A stretch of 64,000 bases of DNA from Micromonospora sp. U21 (GCF_018070045.1 NZ_JAGPYK010000028.1:20243-84242), one strand, 5' to 3'. Positions 46,695 through 55,287 are shown, numbered from the stretch's first letter. Notes: a model not told the origin generated them from the letters alone. A program made the numbers and translations.

Positions 46695-46706
46695 ATGGTG
46701 TGACAC

Positions 46707-47048
46707 ATGGTTAGCGAGGACGTTCTACGGACGCACCTACAGGAGCTGCGTCGAGGCACCGTCGTGGTGGCCAGCCTGGTCGCGTTGCGCCGACCGGACT
46801 ACGGCTACGCACTGCTGCAACGGCTCACCGACCACGGCTTCCCGGTGGACGCCAACACGCTCTACCCGCTGCTGCGCCGGCTGGAGGACCAGGGCCTGCT
46901 GACCAGCGAGTGGAACACCGAAGAGAGCCGACCACGCAAGTTCTACCGGACCAGCGACGAGGGCGAGTCGATGCTGAGCCGGCTGCTCGACGACCTCGCT
47001 GCCGTGCAGACCTCCATCACCGGGCTGATCCAAGGAGTGGACCGATGA
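46707..47048 (+). CDS. PadR family transcriptional regulator
   Basis: A 113-residue PadR-type winged-helix repressor: LRRPDYGYALLQRLTDHGFPVDANTLYPLLRRLEDQGLLTSEWN, then RKFYRTSDEGESMLSRLLDDLAAVQTSI. It is the small PadR-s2 form without effector domain. Its stop overlaps the start of the following membrane protein (ATGA). Such pairs are common in actinobacteria and the partner carries the PadR-linked HAAS/permease-prefix domain. Two palindromes immediately upstream are its likely operators. Confidence 0.92.
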   Translation: MVSEDVLRTHLQELRRGTVVVASLVALRRPDYGYALLQRLTDHGFPVDANTLYPLLRRLEDQGLLTSEWNTEESRPRKFYRTSDEGESMLSRLLDDLAAVQTSITGLIQGVDR

Positions 47049-47992
47049 ACACCCTGACCGACCGCTATCTCGCCGCCACCCTGCGCTCGGTGCCCACCCA
47101 GCGCTGGGACGAGATCGCCACCGAGCTGCGGGCTTCGATCCAGGACATGATCGACGACCGGGCCGGCGGCGGCCAGGACGCCGACACCGCCGAGCGCGAG
47201 GTGCTCACCGAGCTGGGCAACCCCGACCTGCTGGCCGCCCGGTACGCCGACCGCCGGCTGCAGCTCATCGGCCCGACCTACTACCTGGTCTGGCTGCGGC
47301 TGCTGAAGCTGCTGCTCAGCTTCATCCCGGCGATCGTCGGCACGGTGGTCGCGGTCATCGACGCCGCGGACGGCAAGGGCTTCGGGGCGATCGGGACGGG
47401 CATCGCCACCGCCATCCAGGTGGCCGTGCAGATCGCGTTCTGGCTCACCCTGACCTTCGCCCTCATCGAACGATTCCAACCCACCATGGACCTGCCAAAC
47501 TGGACCGTCGACCAGCTTCCCGACGTCCCCGCGCACCGGGACATCTCCCTCGCCGACACCATCGCGTCGGTGGCCATGCTGGTGCTGACCATCGGATACC
47601 TGCCCTTCCAGCACTACCGGTCCTGGGTCGAGGACGACGCCGGTGACAACATCCCGATCCTCGACCCGGCGCTCTGGTCCTTCTGGCTGCCGGCGCTGAT
47701 CGCGGTGCTGCTGGCCAGCGTGGTGTTCGAGATCGTCAAGTTCCGGGTCGGGCGCTGGAACTGGACCCTCTTCGGGGTGAAGGCCCTGCTCAACCTGGCG
47801 TTCGCGGTGCCGGTGGTGTGGCTGGCGCTCACCGACCGGCTGCTCAACCCGGCCCTGGGCGAGCGCCTGAGCTGGCTGACGGAAGGGGACAACCGGAACA
47901 CCCTCGGCGCTGCCATCGCGCTGGGCGCGGCCGTGGTCCTGGTCTGGGACCTGATCGACACCGCCATCAAGACCCGCCGTCAGGCGGCATGA
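47045..47992 (+). CDS. PadR-partner membrane protein with HAAS-type prefix domain
   Basis: A 315-residue protein. The first 80 residues (LTDRYLAATLRSVPTQRWDEIATELRASIQDMIDDRAG, AEREVLTELGNPDLLAARYADR) form the helical HAAS/permease-prefix domain found beside PadR regulators. The remainder has about six membrane helices (LLKLLLSFIPAIVGTVVAVI, AVQIAFWLTLTFALIERF, WSFWLPALIAVLLASVVFEIV). It probably acts as a membrane sensor or exporter regulated by PadR. It is followed by a two-component pair that may be read from the same or a nearby promoter. Confidence 0.82.
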   Translation: MNTLTDRYLAATLRSVPTQRWDEIATELRASIQDMIDDRAGGGQDADTAEREVLTELGNPDLLAARYADRRLQLIGPTYYLVWLRLLKLLLSFIPAIVGTVVAVIDAADGKGFGAIGTGIATAIQVAVQIAFWLTLTFALIERFQPTMDLPNWTVDQLPDVPAHRDISLADTIASVAMLVLTIGYLPFQHYRSWVEDDAGDNIPILDPALWSFWLPALIAVLLASVVFEIVKFRVGRWNWTLFGVKALLNLAFAVPVVWLALTDRLLNPALGERLSWLTEGDNRNTLGAAIALGAAVVLVWDLIDTAIKTRRQAA

Positions 47993-48122
47993 ACAGCAGC
48001 CGACCAGGCGGCCCGGTGCGAACCCCGCGCCGGGCCGCCGCCCGTGCGCCGTACCACGTCACACCGGACGGCCCGGCACGCGGCCGTGGCGGCCGGCGTG
48101 GCCGGCGTGGCATCGTTCCGGG

Positions 48123-49460
48123 ATGACCGTGGCACAGCGTGACGAATGGCGCCGCCCGGGTCCGACACCGGAGCAGCGCCGAATCGATCTCTGGATCGGG
48201 CTGGGGGTGACCCTCCTGGCGCTGGTCAGCCTCACCCTGGCCCGCAGCACCGGGGCGTTCATGCTGGGCCCGCCGCCGTCCTGGCCGGAACAGTTGCTCT
48301 GGACCGTCGCGGTGACCCTGCCGCTGATCTGGCGGCGGCGCTGGCCGGCCGCGACTCTGCTGGTCGTCGCGGTGGCGTTCATCGCCGCGCAGGCACGATC
48401 GGCCCCGGAGACCCAGTTCTCCTCCTGGGCCTTGTTCTGCGCCCTCTACACCGTCGGCGCCTGGGGGCAGGACCATCAACTGGCCCGCCGGCTGCGGATC
48501 GGCGTGATCGCCACGATGTTCGCCTGGCTGGGGATCTACTACGCGGTGACCATCGATCACATCCCGCCCGATGCCTTCGCCGACGCGGTCGGCCCGGTGC
48601 CACCGGTACTCGCCGCGATGGTCACCGGCGCACTGGTCAATGTGCTGGTCTTCGGATTCGCGTACTTCTTCGGCGAGACCGCCTGGGTGGCCGCGCGGCG
48701 CGAGCATGAGCTGCGCACCCAGGCCGAGGACCTGCGCCGGTCGCAGGCCGAGTCCCGGGAGCGGGCGGTGCTCGGCGAACGGGTCCGGATCGCCCGGGAA
48801 TTGCACGACGTGGTCGCCCACCACGTGTCGGTGATGGGGGTACAGGCGTCCGCCTGCCGCCGGGTGTGGGACCGCGACCCGGGCAAGGCCCGCACGGCGC
48901 TGACCGCCATCGAGCAGAGCGCCCGCACAGCCGTGGACGAGCTGCGCCGAATGCTCGGCGTGCTGCGGACCTCTGCCGGCGCAGACGCCGAGCCGCCGGC
49001 GGCCGGCGGCGTCGAACGGATCGGTGAGCTGGTCGAGCGAGCCCGGGCCGCGGGACTGACGGCCACCCTCGGGGTGTACGGCGGCCCGGTTGCGCTGCCC
49101 GAATCGGTCTCCCAGGCGGCCTACCGGGTGACGCAGGAAGCGGTGACGAACACGCTGAAGCACGCCGGAGCGGACCTGCTGGACGTGCGGGTCCGGTACC
49201 TGGCCTGGGAGATGGAGGTCGACGTGACCGACGACGGACGGGCGGGCGGCATGACCAACGCCCTGGGGCTGGGTCTGATCGGGATGCGCGAACGGGTCAC
49301 CGCGCACAACGGCGACCTGGAGGCTGGGCCGCGTGTCGGCGGTGGCTGGCGGGTACGCGCCCGCTTCCCGCTGGCGGCGTCGGCGGACCCGCCGGTCGGC
49401 ACGCAGCGGAAGCCGAGCGACGGGCACCAGCTGGCAGCCGACGTGGAGCGTTCGGCATGA
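48123..49460 (+). CDS. NarL-type sensor histidine kinase
   Basis: A 445-residue kinase of the HisKA_3 class. Four to five N-terminal membrane helices (about 25-180, e.g. LLWTVAVTLPLIWR and GALVNVLVFGFAYFFGETAWVAA) suggest it senses the membrane or envelope. The phospho-acceptor His lies in RIARELHDVVAHHVSVMGVQA (about 225), and the ATPase part contains NTLKHAGADLLDVRV and LGLIGMRERV. Its stop overlaps the response regulator start. The downstream ABC exporter is a likely target. Confidence 0.94.
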   Translation: MTVAQRDEWRRPGPTPEQRRIDLWIGLGVTLLALVSLTLARSTGAFMLGPPPSWPEQLLWTVAVTLPLIWRRRWPAATLLVVAVAFIAAQARSAPETQFSSWALFCALYTVGAWGQDHQLARRLRIGVIATMFAWLGIYYAVTIDHIPPDAFADAVGPVPPVLAAMVTGALVNVLVFGFAYFFGETAWVAARREHELRTQAEDLRRSQAESRERAVLGERVRIARELHDVVAHHVSVMGVQASACRRVWDRDPGKARTALTAIEQSARTAVDELRRMLGVLRTSAGADAEPPAAGGVERIGELVERARAAGLTATLGVYGGPVALPESVSQAAYRVTQEAVTNTLKHAGADLLDVRVRYLAWEMEVDVTDDGRAGGMTNALGLGLIGMRERVTAHNGDLEAGPRVGGGWRVRARFPLAASADPPVGTQRKPSDGHQLAADVERSA

Positions 49461-50176
49461 GCACCGCACCAACCCACGAGGCACCGGACGCCGGCCGGCC
49501 GGTCCGGGTGCTGCTCGCCGACGACCAGCACCTCGTCCGCACCGGCTTCCGGGTCATCCTCGAGGTGGAGGACGACATCGAGGTGGTGGGCGAGGCCGCG
49601 GACGGCACGCGCGCCGTGACCATGGCCCGGGCCACCCAGCCCGACGTGGTGCTGATGGACGTGGAGATGCCCGGAATGGACGGGCTGGAGGCCACCCGTC
49701 TGATCACCGGCGAGGGGCCGGGGGCACCCGCGGTGCTGATCCTCACCACCTTCGACCGCGACGACTACCTGTTCGCGGCGCTGCGGGCCGGTGCCAGCGG
49801 CTTCCTGCTCAAGAACGGCACTCCGGAGGAGCTGGTCGAGGCGATCCGGGTGCTGGCCAGGGGCGACGGCCTGCTCGCCCCGGAGATCACCCGCCGGGTG
49901 ATCTCCACCTTCGCCCGCCCCGGCGATCCGACGGGCGCCGGCCGCAGCGGGCCGGACGCCGACGCCGCCCTGGGCGAGCTGACCCCGCGCGAACGGGAGG
50001 CGCTGGTGCTGCTCGCCGCCGGGGCGAGCAACGCGGAGATCGCGGCGGCCATGCACCTGGGTGAGGCGACGGTGAAGACGCACGTGAGCCGGGTGCTGGC
50101 CAAGCTCGGTCTGCGCGACCGGGTGCAGGCGGTCGTCTTCGCGTACGAGAACGGGGTGGTCCGCCCCGGCGGCTGA
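49457..50176 (+). CDS. NarL/LuxR-type response regulator
   Basis: A 239-residue response regulator paired with the kinase upstream. The receiver shows VLLADDQHLVRTGFRVIL, phospho-acceptor Asp in PDVVLMDVEMPGMDGLEAT and LLKNGTPEELVEAI. The C terminus has a LuxR helix-turn-helix: ELTPREREALVLLAAGASNAEIAAAMHLGEATVKTHVSRVLAKL. Its start overlaps the kinase stop by four bases. The ABC exporter 82 bases downstream is the expected target. Confidence 0.94.
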   Translation: MSTAPTHEAPDAGRPVRVLLADDQHLVRTGFRVILEVEDDIEVVGEAADGTRAVTMARATQPDVVLMDVEMPGMDGLEATRLITGEGPGAPAVLILTTFDRDDYLFAALRAGASGFLLKNGTPEELVEAIRVLARGDGLLAPEITRRVISTFARPGDPTGAGRSGPDADAALGELTPREREALVLLAAGASNAEIAAAMHLGEATVKTHVSRVLAKLGLRDRVQAVVFAYENGVVRPGG

Positions 50177-50257
50177 CCGGTCTCCGCCGCTAGGTGGACC
50201 TGCCGACTCAGCCGTCGGGCGGACGGCGGACCGACGCGTTCGATCTAGCGTGGGTGC

Positions 50258-51151
50258 GTGACCAGAACGCTCCGCCTGAACGGCGTCGACCGCAGCTTCG
50301 GCGACCGGCAGGTGCTCAAGAACGTGTCCTTCGAGGTGGCCGCCGGCCGGATGACCGGCTTCGTCGGCGCCAACGGCGCCGGCAAGACCACCACCATGCG
50401 GATCATCCTGGGCGTGCTCGCCCCGGACGCCGGCGAGGTGAGCTGGGGCGGCGCGCCGCTGACCCGGCAGGACCGGCAGCGGTTCGGCTACATGCCCGAG
50501 GAACGCGGCCTCTACCCCAAGATGTCCGTACGGGAGCAGGTGACCTACCTGGGCCGGTTGCACGGCCTGGACGCCACCGACGCCCGGCGCGCCACCGACA
50601 CGCTGCTGGAGCGGGTCGGGCTGGGCGAGCGCGGCGACGACCTGCTGGAGACGCTGTCGCTGGGCAACCAGCAGCGCGCCCAGATCGCGGCCGCGCTGGT
50701 GCACGACCCGGAGGTGCTGGTGCTCGACGAGCCGTTCTCCGGCCTCGACCCGCTGGCCGTGGACACCGTCGTCGCCGTGCTGCGGGAACGCGCCGCCGCC
50801 GGGGTGCCGGTGCTCTTCTCCAGCCACCAGCTGGACGTGGTGGAGCGGCTCTGCGACGACCTGGTGATCATCGGCGACGGGGTGATCCGCGCCGCCGGCA
50901 GCCGGAAGCAGCTGCGCGACTCGTACACCGTGCCCCGCTTCGAGCTGGTGGTGGCGACTGACGCCGGCTGGGTGCGTGACGAGCCGGGGGTGTCCCTCGT
51001 CGAGCTGGACGGCGCGCGAGCGGTGTTCGACCTGCCGGCCGGCGCCGACGAACAGCCGGTGCTGCACGCGGCCCTCGCCCGAGGCCCGGTCCGCGCCTTC
51101 CGCCCGGTCAGCCCCTCGCTCACCGAGATCTTCCGAGAGGTCACCCAGTGA
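50258..51151 (+). CDS. ABC exporter ATP-binding protein
   Basis: A 297-residue ATPase of the drug/sodium-export (NatA/CcmA) group. Walker A GANGAGKTTTM (about 36), signature LSLGNQQRAQIAAALV (an ABC signature with LSLGN in place of LSGGQ), Walker B VLVLDEPFSGLDPLA. A C-terminal DUF4162-like domain ends FRPVSPSLTEIFREVTQ. It overlaps the permease gene by four bases. Together with the permease it forms a two-gene exporter controlled, by position, by the NarL-type pair. Confidence 0.93.
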   Translation: MTRTLRLNGVDRSFGDRQVLKNVSFEVAAGRMTGFVGANGAGKTTTMRIILGVLAPDAGEVSWGGAPLTRQDRQRFGYMPEERGLYPKMSVREQVTYLGRLHGLDATDARRATDTLLERVGLGERGDDLLETLSLGNQQRAQIAAALVHDPEVLVLDEPFSGLDPLAVDTVVAVLRERAAAGVPVLFSSHQLDVVERLCDDLVIIGDGVIRAAGSRKQLRDSYTVPRFELVVATDAGWVRDEPGVSLVELDGARAVFDLPAGADEQPVLHAALARGPVRAFRPVSPSLTEIFREVTQ

Positions 51152-52209
51152 ACGTCACCCAGGCCACCCGGCTGGTCGCCGCCCGCGAGATCCGGGTCAA
51201 GCTCCGCGACCGCACCTTCCTGTTCGGCACGCTCTTCTTCCTGCTGATCGCTGCGGCGGGCACCATCCTGCCGCCCCTGCTCTCCGGCGGGCCGCAGAGC
51301 GTCGCGGTCACCCAGGAGGCCGCCGGTCCGCTGCGGGCCGCCGGCCTCGAGGTCCGGGTGGTGCCCGACGACCGCGCCGCCGAGCAGGCCGTCCGCGACG
51401 GCGACGTGGACGCCGCGGTGGTCTCCGGTCCGGCGGTGCTCGCCATGGACGAGGCCCCCGACGACGTGGTGCGGGCACTGAGCACCGCCCCGCCCGTGCG
51501 ACTGCTGGACCCGGACGCGGTCGACCCGGTGGTGGCGTTCCTGGTGCCGTTCGTCTTCGCGTTCGTCTTCTTCCTCACGTCGCAGACCTTCGGCATGCAG
51601 ATCGCGCAGAGTGTCACCGAGGAGAAGCAGACCCGGATCGTGGAGATCCTGGTCGCGGCGGTACCGGTACGGGCGCTGCTGGCCGGCAAGGTGATCGCCG
51701 GTGGCATCCTGGCGCTCGGGCAGATCGCGTTGATCGCCGTGGTGGCCGTCGCCGGTATGCGGTTCGGCGACAGCGGCGGCCTGCTCACCCTGCTCGCCCC
51801 GGCGATCGGCTGGTTCGTGCCGTTCTTCCTGCTCGGATTCGTGCTGCTGGCCGCCATGTGGGCGGCGGCCGGCGCCCTGGTCAACCGGCAGGAGGACATT
51901 GCCGCTGTGTCGACGCCGGTGCAGCTCGCCGTCATGCTGCCGTTCTTCGCGGTGATCTTCCTCAACGACAACGCCGCGGCCATGCGGCTGCTGTCCTACC
52001 TGCCGTTCTCGTCGCCCACGGCGATGCCTCTGCGGCTGTTCACCGGGGACGCCGCCGTCTGGGAGCCGTTCGTCTCGCTGGCCATCCTTCTGGTCACCGC
52101 CGGCGCCTTCGTGGTCGCCGGGGCGCGGATCTACGAGGGGTCGCTGCTGCGGACCAACGGGCGCACCTCGGTGCGCGCCGCCTGGCGGGAGCGGGAAACC
52201 ATCGGCTGA
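51148..52209 (+). CDS. ABC-2 type exporter permease (NatB-like)
   Basis: A 353-residue membrane protein with the ABC-2 layout. One N-terminal helix (FLFGTLFFLLIAAAGTILPPLL) is followed by an extracellular domain of about 130 residues, then five helices (VVAFLVPFVFAFVFFLTSQTFGMQ, ILALGQIALIAVVAVAGM, LGFVLLAAMWAAAGALV, VQLAVMLPFFAVIFLND). The GEEKQTRIVEILVAA-type stretch (TEEKQTRIVEILVAA) is diagnostic. It works with the ATPase upstream. The exported substrate is unknown; sodium or an antimicrobial peptide is possible. Confidence 0.93.
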   Translation: MNVTQATRLVAAREIRVKLRDRTFLFGTLFFLLIAAAGTILPPLLSGGPQSVAVTQEAAGPLRAAGLEVRVVPDDRAAEQAVRDGDVDAAVVSGPAVLAMDEAPDDVVRALSTAPPVRLLDPDAVDPVVAFLVPFVFAFVFFLTSQTFGMQIAQSVTEEKQTRIVEILVAAVPVRALLAGKVIAGGILALGQIALIAVVAVAGMRFGDSGGLLTLLAPAIGWFVPFFLLGFVLLAAMWAAAGALVNRQEDIAAVSTPVQLAVMLPFFAVIFLNDNAAAMRLLSYLPFSSPTAMPLRLFTGDAAVWEPFVSLAILLVTAGAFVVAGARIYEGSLLRTNGRTSVRAAWRERETIG

Positions 52210-52241
52210 CCGCTGACGGCCCGCGCGGGTGCCGTTCGTCC

Positions 52242-52868
52242 TCAGTGGACGGGCGGCACCTCGTCCCAGCCGACGGGCAACCGGGGCGCCGACCAGGACG
52301 GGTCGGGCCGCCACGCCGCCCAGGCCGGGTCCCACCAGCGCTGCCCCGCGTCGAGCAGGGCGGCGATGCGGTCACCCTCGCACCGGATGGCGTCGGCCAT
52401 GCCCGGGTAGCGCCCCTCGACGAGGCGCTGCGCGAAGATCTCCACGTCCTTCCAGACGTACCGGTCGGCGTCCGCGCCCCACCACAGGTCCAGCTCGTGG
52501 TCCAGGGTGTCCACCCCGATCGGGGTACGCCGCAGCGGATCCTGGAGGTTGAAGTACCAGCCGGCGAAGTCGCGCTCCGACCCCGTCCAGAAGACGTCGA
52601 TCGAGTGCGCCTCGCCGGGGCGGTGCAGCATCAGCTTGCCGTGCCCCCGCCAGGCGCGGTGCCCGGCGGCCTCCCACGGGTGTCGCCCACACGGGAAGGC
52701 GCCCCTCTCCGGGAAACCGAACTCGGACCCCGGCGGGAGGTAGAGGGCGAGCAGGTCGGGCGAGTCCTCGACGCAGATCGTCGGGCAGCCGAACCAGACC
52801 TCACCGAGCAGGACCTCACGTCGGACGACCACGTCGCCCGGCGCGAACCGGTGTGCCGTCTCCCCCAC
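52242..52868 (-). CDS. DUF402 domain protein
   Basis: A 208-residue protein that carries the DUF402 fold. The signature is HSIDVFWTGSERDFAGWYFNLQDPLRRTPIGVDTLDHELDLWW (about 105-147), found in FomD-like and nucleotide-acting phosphatases. I start at the GTG at 52866-52868 with AGGGG eight bases upstream; the frame continues to 53339 but that part is antisense to the next gene. The role is inferred to be a nucleoside di- or triphosphatase. It is convergent with the exporter permease. Confidence 0.8.
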   Translation of the reverse strand: MGETAHRFAPGDVVVRREVLLGEVWFGCPTICVEDSPDLLALYLPPGSEFGFPERGAFPCGRHPWEAAGHRAWRGHGKLMLHRPGEAHSIDVFWTGSERDFAGWYFNLQDPLRRTPIGVDTLDHELDLWWGADADRYVWKDVEIFAQRLVEGRYPGMADAIRCEGDRIAALLDAGQRWWDPAWAAWRPDPSWSAPRLPVGWDEVPPVH

Positions 52869-53055
52869 GGACCAATCCCCTCGCTCGACCAACGACCCGC
52901 CCGGAAGCGTAGAGACACACCACCGGAACGTCTCGTCAACGCTCCGGCAGCCGGACGGCGATGCCGAGTCGGGGGTCTGACAGAGCGATCCGACGGGACC
53001 ACCCCGCGTGCCCGCCTGCCCTAGGATCCATGGAAACCGGTCGAAGGGTGGTCGG

Positions 53056-53457
53056 ATGACGGAGGGATTCGAGGCCGTCCTGGCGCAGGCCCGGCAGGCG
53101 TTACAGGCGGTGCGGTCGGGTGCGAGCGCAGGGGACGAGCCAGCCGCCGAGGGCACCGGCACCGCCTGCGACGGGCTGATCCAGATCACCGCCCAGGGCG
53201 GACGGCTGGCCGAGGTGACCATCAACCCCCGTGCTCTGCGGCTGCCCGCCGAGGATCTCGCCGAGGGCTTCCGCGAGGCGGCCAACGCGGCACTCGCCGA
53301 CCTGGACGCGAAGTCCGCTCCGGAGTCGCCACCGATCACCGACCCGGCCGCCCTGTCCCAGCAGCTGGAACGCCTGCAGGAGCAGAGCGCTCAGCAGATG
53401 GCCCGCTACACCCGGTCCATCGAGGAGACCCTCGGCCGGATGCGGGAACGGGGGTAG
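53056..53457 (+). CDS. YbaB/EbfC family protein of a type VII-secretion cluster
   Basis: A 133-residue protein with a YbaB-like core (TACDGLIQITAQGGRLAEVTINPRALRLPAEDLAEGFREAANAALADLDAK) flanked by helices. YbaB proteins bind DNA non-specifically; copies beside WXG100 genes are common in actinobacteria. It is the first gene of a five-gene plus-strand run (53056-55272) with spacings of three bases or overlaps, so it is probably one operon. The gap to the next start is three bases. Confidence 0.82.
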   Translation: MTEGFEAVLAQARQALQAVRSGASAGDEPAAEGTGTACDGLIQITAQGGRLAEVTINPRALRLPAEDLAEGFREAANAALADLDAKSAPESPPITDPAALSQQLERLQEQSAQQMARYTRSIEETLGRMRERG

Positions 53458-53460
53458 GCG

Positions 53461-53790
53461 ATGACCGGCTTCACGGTCGATCCCGAGTCGCTGCGCGGCA
53501 GCGCCGGCTCACTCGACCAGGTGGTGGACCGGCTGGCGGACGCCCTCACCGAGTTCGAGGGCACCGTCCAGGCGCTCGGCGAACCGTGGGGCGCGGACGA
53601 CATCGGCACCCTGATCGGCGAGCTGTACCACGGCATCCACGACCTTGCGATGGGCTGCTTCGAGGGCAACGGCGAGGTCCTCGGGCAGTTCGCCGAGGGC
53701 CTGCACACCATGGCCGACACCTTCGACGAGGTCGAACAGGAGATCGACGCCGGCCTGCGCCGGATCGGCCAGCTGCTGGGTGAGGGCTGA
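53461..53790 (+). CDS. WXG100-like type VII secretion protein
   Basis: A 109-residue, mostly helical protein: ESLRGSAGSLDQVVDRLADALTEFEGTVQALGEPWGADDIGTLIGELYHGI. The turn EPWGADD between two helices corresponds to the WXG hairpin of ESX substrates, and length agrees. WXG100 proteins are exported by the ESX/type VII system, often as partners of larger toxins. It is followed after three bases by a second WXG-type protein with a membrane region. No EccC or other ESX core gene is in the window. Confidence 0.8.
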   Translation: MTGFTVDPESLRGSAGSLDQVVDRLADALTEFEGTVQALGEPWGADDIGTLIGELYHGIHDLAMGCFEGNGEVLGQFAEGLHTMADTFDEVEQEIDAGLRRIGQLLGEG

Positions 53791-53793
53791 CCG

Positions 53794-54288
53794 ATGGGCC
53801 TGCAACTGCCCGGAGAGCTGGTCTCCCTGCTCGGCATGCTCGGCTACAGCTGGCCGGAGGCCGACGAGGAAAAGCTGTTCGAGCTGGGCCAGCACTGGCT
53901 GGGGCTGGCGGCGACCGTTCAGGGGGTCGGCGACGAGGCGCAGCGCACCGGTGAGGCGGTGTGGACGGTCAACAGCGGCCAGGCCGTGAGTGCGTTCCAG
54001 GCCAGGTGGGGCGGTGCGGAGGCGCCGGTGACCAACCTGGCCGACGGCGTCACCGCCGCCCAGGGAGTGGCCGTCGGGCTCTTCGTCGCAGCCGGGGTGA
54101 TTCTCACCCTGAAGATCAGCGTCATCGTGCAGCTGGTGATCCTGGCGGTGCAGATCGCGCAGGCGATCGCCACCGCGGTCGCCACGTTCGGCGCTTCGCT
54201 CCTCGAGATCCCCATCTTCAAGATGATCACCTCGCTGATCATCGACCAGCTGCTCGACCTCGCCGTCGGGGCGTTGCTGAATGGGTAA
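53794..54288 (+). CDS. WXG-type N-terminal half of a polymorphic toxin, with membrane segment
   Basis: A 164-residue protein. The N-terminal half is helical with a FQARWGG turn (about 70), the WXG motif. The C-terminal half is strongly hydrophobic (VAVGLFVAAGVILTLKISVIVQLVILAVQIAQAIATAVA, about 90-130). In intact ESX-type polymorphic toxins this half is fused to a C-terminal effector domain. Here the frame stops at 54288 and a toxin-like frame starts at 54281 in the +1 frame with an 8-base overlap. So the toxin appears split; a real split, programmed frameshift and sequencing error are all possible. Confidence 0.78.
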   Translation: MGLQLPGELVSLLGMLGYSWPEADEEKLFELGQHWLGLAATVQGVGDEAQRTGEAVWTVNSGQAVSAFQARWGGAEAPVTNLADGVTAAQGVAVGLFVAAGVILTLKISVIVQLVILAVQIAQAIATAVATFGASLLEIPIFKMITSLIIDQLLDLAVGALLNG

Positions 54289-54772
54289 GGGCAAGCTACG
54301 CCGGCTGAGACGGCAGGGGCGGGGCGGCTTCGCCCGGGGCATGTTCGGCCCACTCGGGGACCTGCTGCGCCCCGGCCAGGACCTGACCAACCTCGACCTG
54401 CCGCGCAACAAACTGCGCTATCCCGGTGCCACGCCCTTCCCGGTCCGGTCGCTGCGCGGCGTCTCCATCGGGTCGCTGCGCCGGCAACGGCCCCGCAACT
54501 GGACCGAGACCCCAACCCGCAACAACGAGGGCTTCATCTGGAAGGACGAGAACGGCGTCGAGCGGCTCAGGTTCATGCGACCCACCGGCGACAATCCGAG
54601 CGCCAGCCAGTGGAGCCGCCAGGCCAACGGCTACCTTCGCTGGCAGTCCTCCCAGTCGGGCGACAGCCCGACGGATAACCTCTTCCTCGACCAGGACGGC
54701 AACCTGGTCGACAAGAGCGATCCGCTGTTCGCCGAGAAGACCCACATCGTGTACGAAGGCCCGTATCCATGA
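54281..54772 (+). CDS. Putative C-terminal toxin domain protein
   Basis: A 163-residue basic protein. The N-terminal half is Arg-rich and unstructured-looking (KGKLRRLRRQGRGGFARGMFG). The C-terminal half forms a globular domain: NNEGFIWKDENGVERLRFMRPTGDNPSASQW and WSRQANGYLRWQSSQSG, ending FAEKTHIVYEGPYP. The pattern resembles polymorphic-toxin effector domains, but I cannot name the family or its catalytic residues. The start overlaps the previous gene by 8 bases and the stop overlaps the following putative immunity gene (ATGA). GGGG nine bases before the ATG could serve as a ribosome binding site. Confidence 0.68.
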   Translation: MGKGKLRRLRRQGRGGFARGMFGPLGDLLRPGQDLTNLDLPRNKLRYPGATPFPVRSLRGVSIGSLRRQRPRNWTETPTRNNEGFIWKDENGVERLRFMRPTGDNPSASQWSRQANGYLRWQSSQSGDSPTDNLFLDQDGNLVDKSDPLFAEKTHIVYEGPYP

Positions 54773-55272
54773 TCCATGAAGGAGACCCGGTGGAGCCGAT
54801 GCGCGACCCTCGGGCGGCGCTCAACCACATCATGGAGGCGCTCGTCTTCAGCTACCGCTACGACCTGGAGGAGCGGACCTTCGTCCTCGTCACCGAGTTT
54901 CCGCTGAAGTCCCCGGGCAGCGTCCGCGAGTTCGCCGCGTTCGTCTTCGCGACCGTCGACTTCGAGCGCCTGGCCGGCGACCTTGCGCCCTACCAGCGGT
55001 TCCACGAGGCGTACAGCGGTGTCGGCCCCGGCGGCATGGTGGTGCAGGACGTCCAGCAGCGGGACATCGGGCCGGACCGGCACCGGTTGGAACTGTGGTT
55101 CGGCGACAACTTCGGCGGCGTGGCGGTCGTCTACGGCCAACTCCGCGGCTTCACCCGCGGATCGACGGCCGAGCAGGTGGGGCCACGCCAGTGGGTCTAT
55201 CGCGACTCGCGCACCAAGGAGCGGTTCGACCTGGACTTCCCGTTCCCGAGCCTGGTCGGCCCGGCGACCTGA
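54769..55272 (+). CDS. Putative immunity protein of the toxin cluster
   Basis: A 167-residue acidic-to-neutral cytoplasmic protein following the toxin-like gene: MRDPRAALNHIMEALVFSYRYDLEERTFVLVTEFPLKSPGSVREFAAFVFATVDFERL. No signal peptide. Position directly after a toxin-like C-terminal protein, with ATGA overlap, is the hallmark of an immunity gene; the family is not recognised. The ATG at 54769 is used here; a GTG at 54790 with AAGGAG five bases upstream is an equally good start. A terminator follows. Confidence 0.7.
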   Translation: MIHEGDPVEPMRDPRAALNHIMEALVFSYRYDLEERTFVLVTEFPLKSPGSVREFAAFVFATVDFERLAGDLAPYQRFHEAYSGVGPGGMVVQDVQQRDIGPDRHRLELWFGDNFGGVAVVYGQLRGFTRGSTAEQVGPRQWVYRDSRTKERFDLDFPFPSLVGPAT

Positions 55273-55287
55273 CCGTGAAGGGGCGAC

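Noticed and set aside
52869..53339. N-terminal extension of the DUF402 protein
   Set aside because: This part is antisense to the YbaB-like gene; AGGGG before the GTG at 52868 gives the start.
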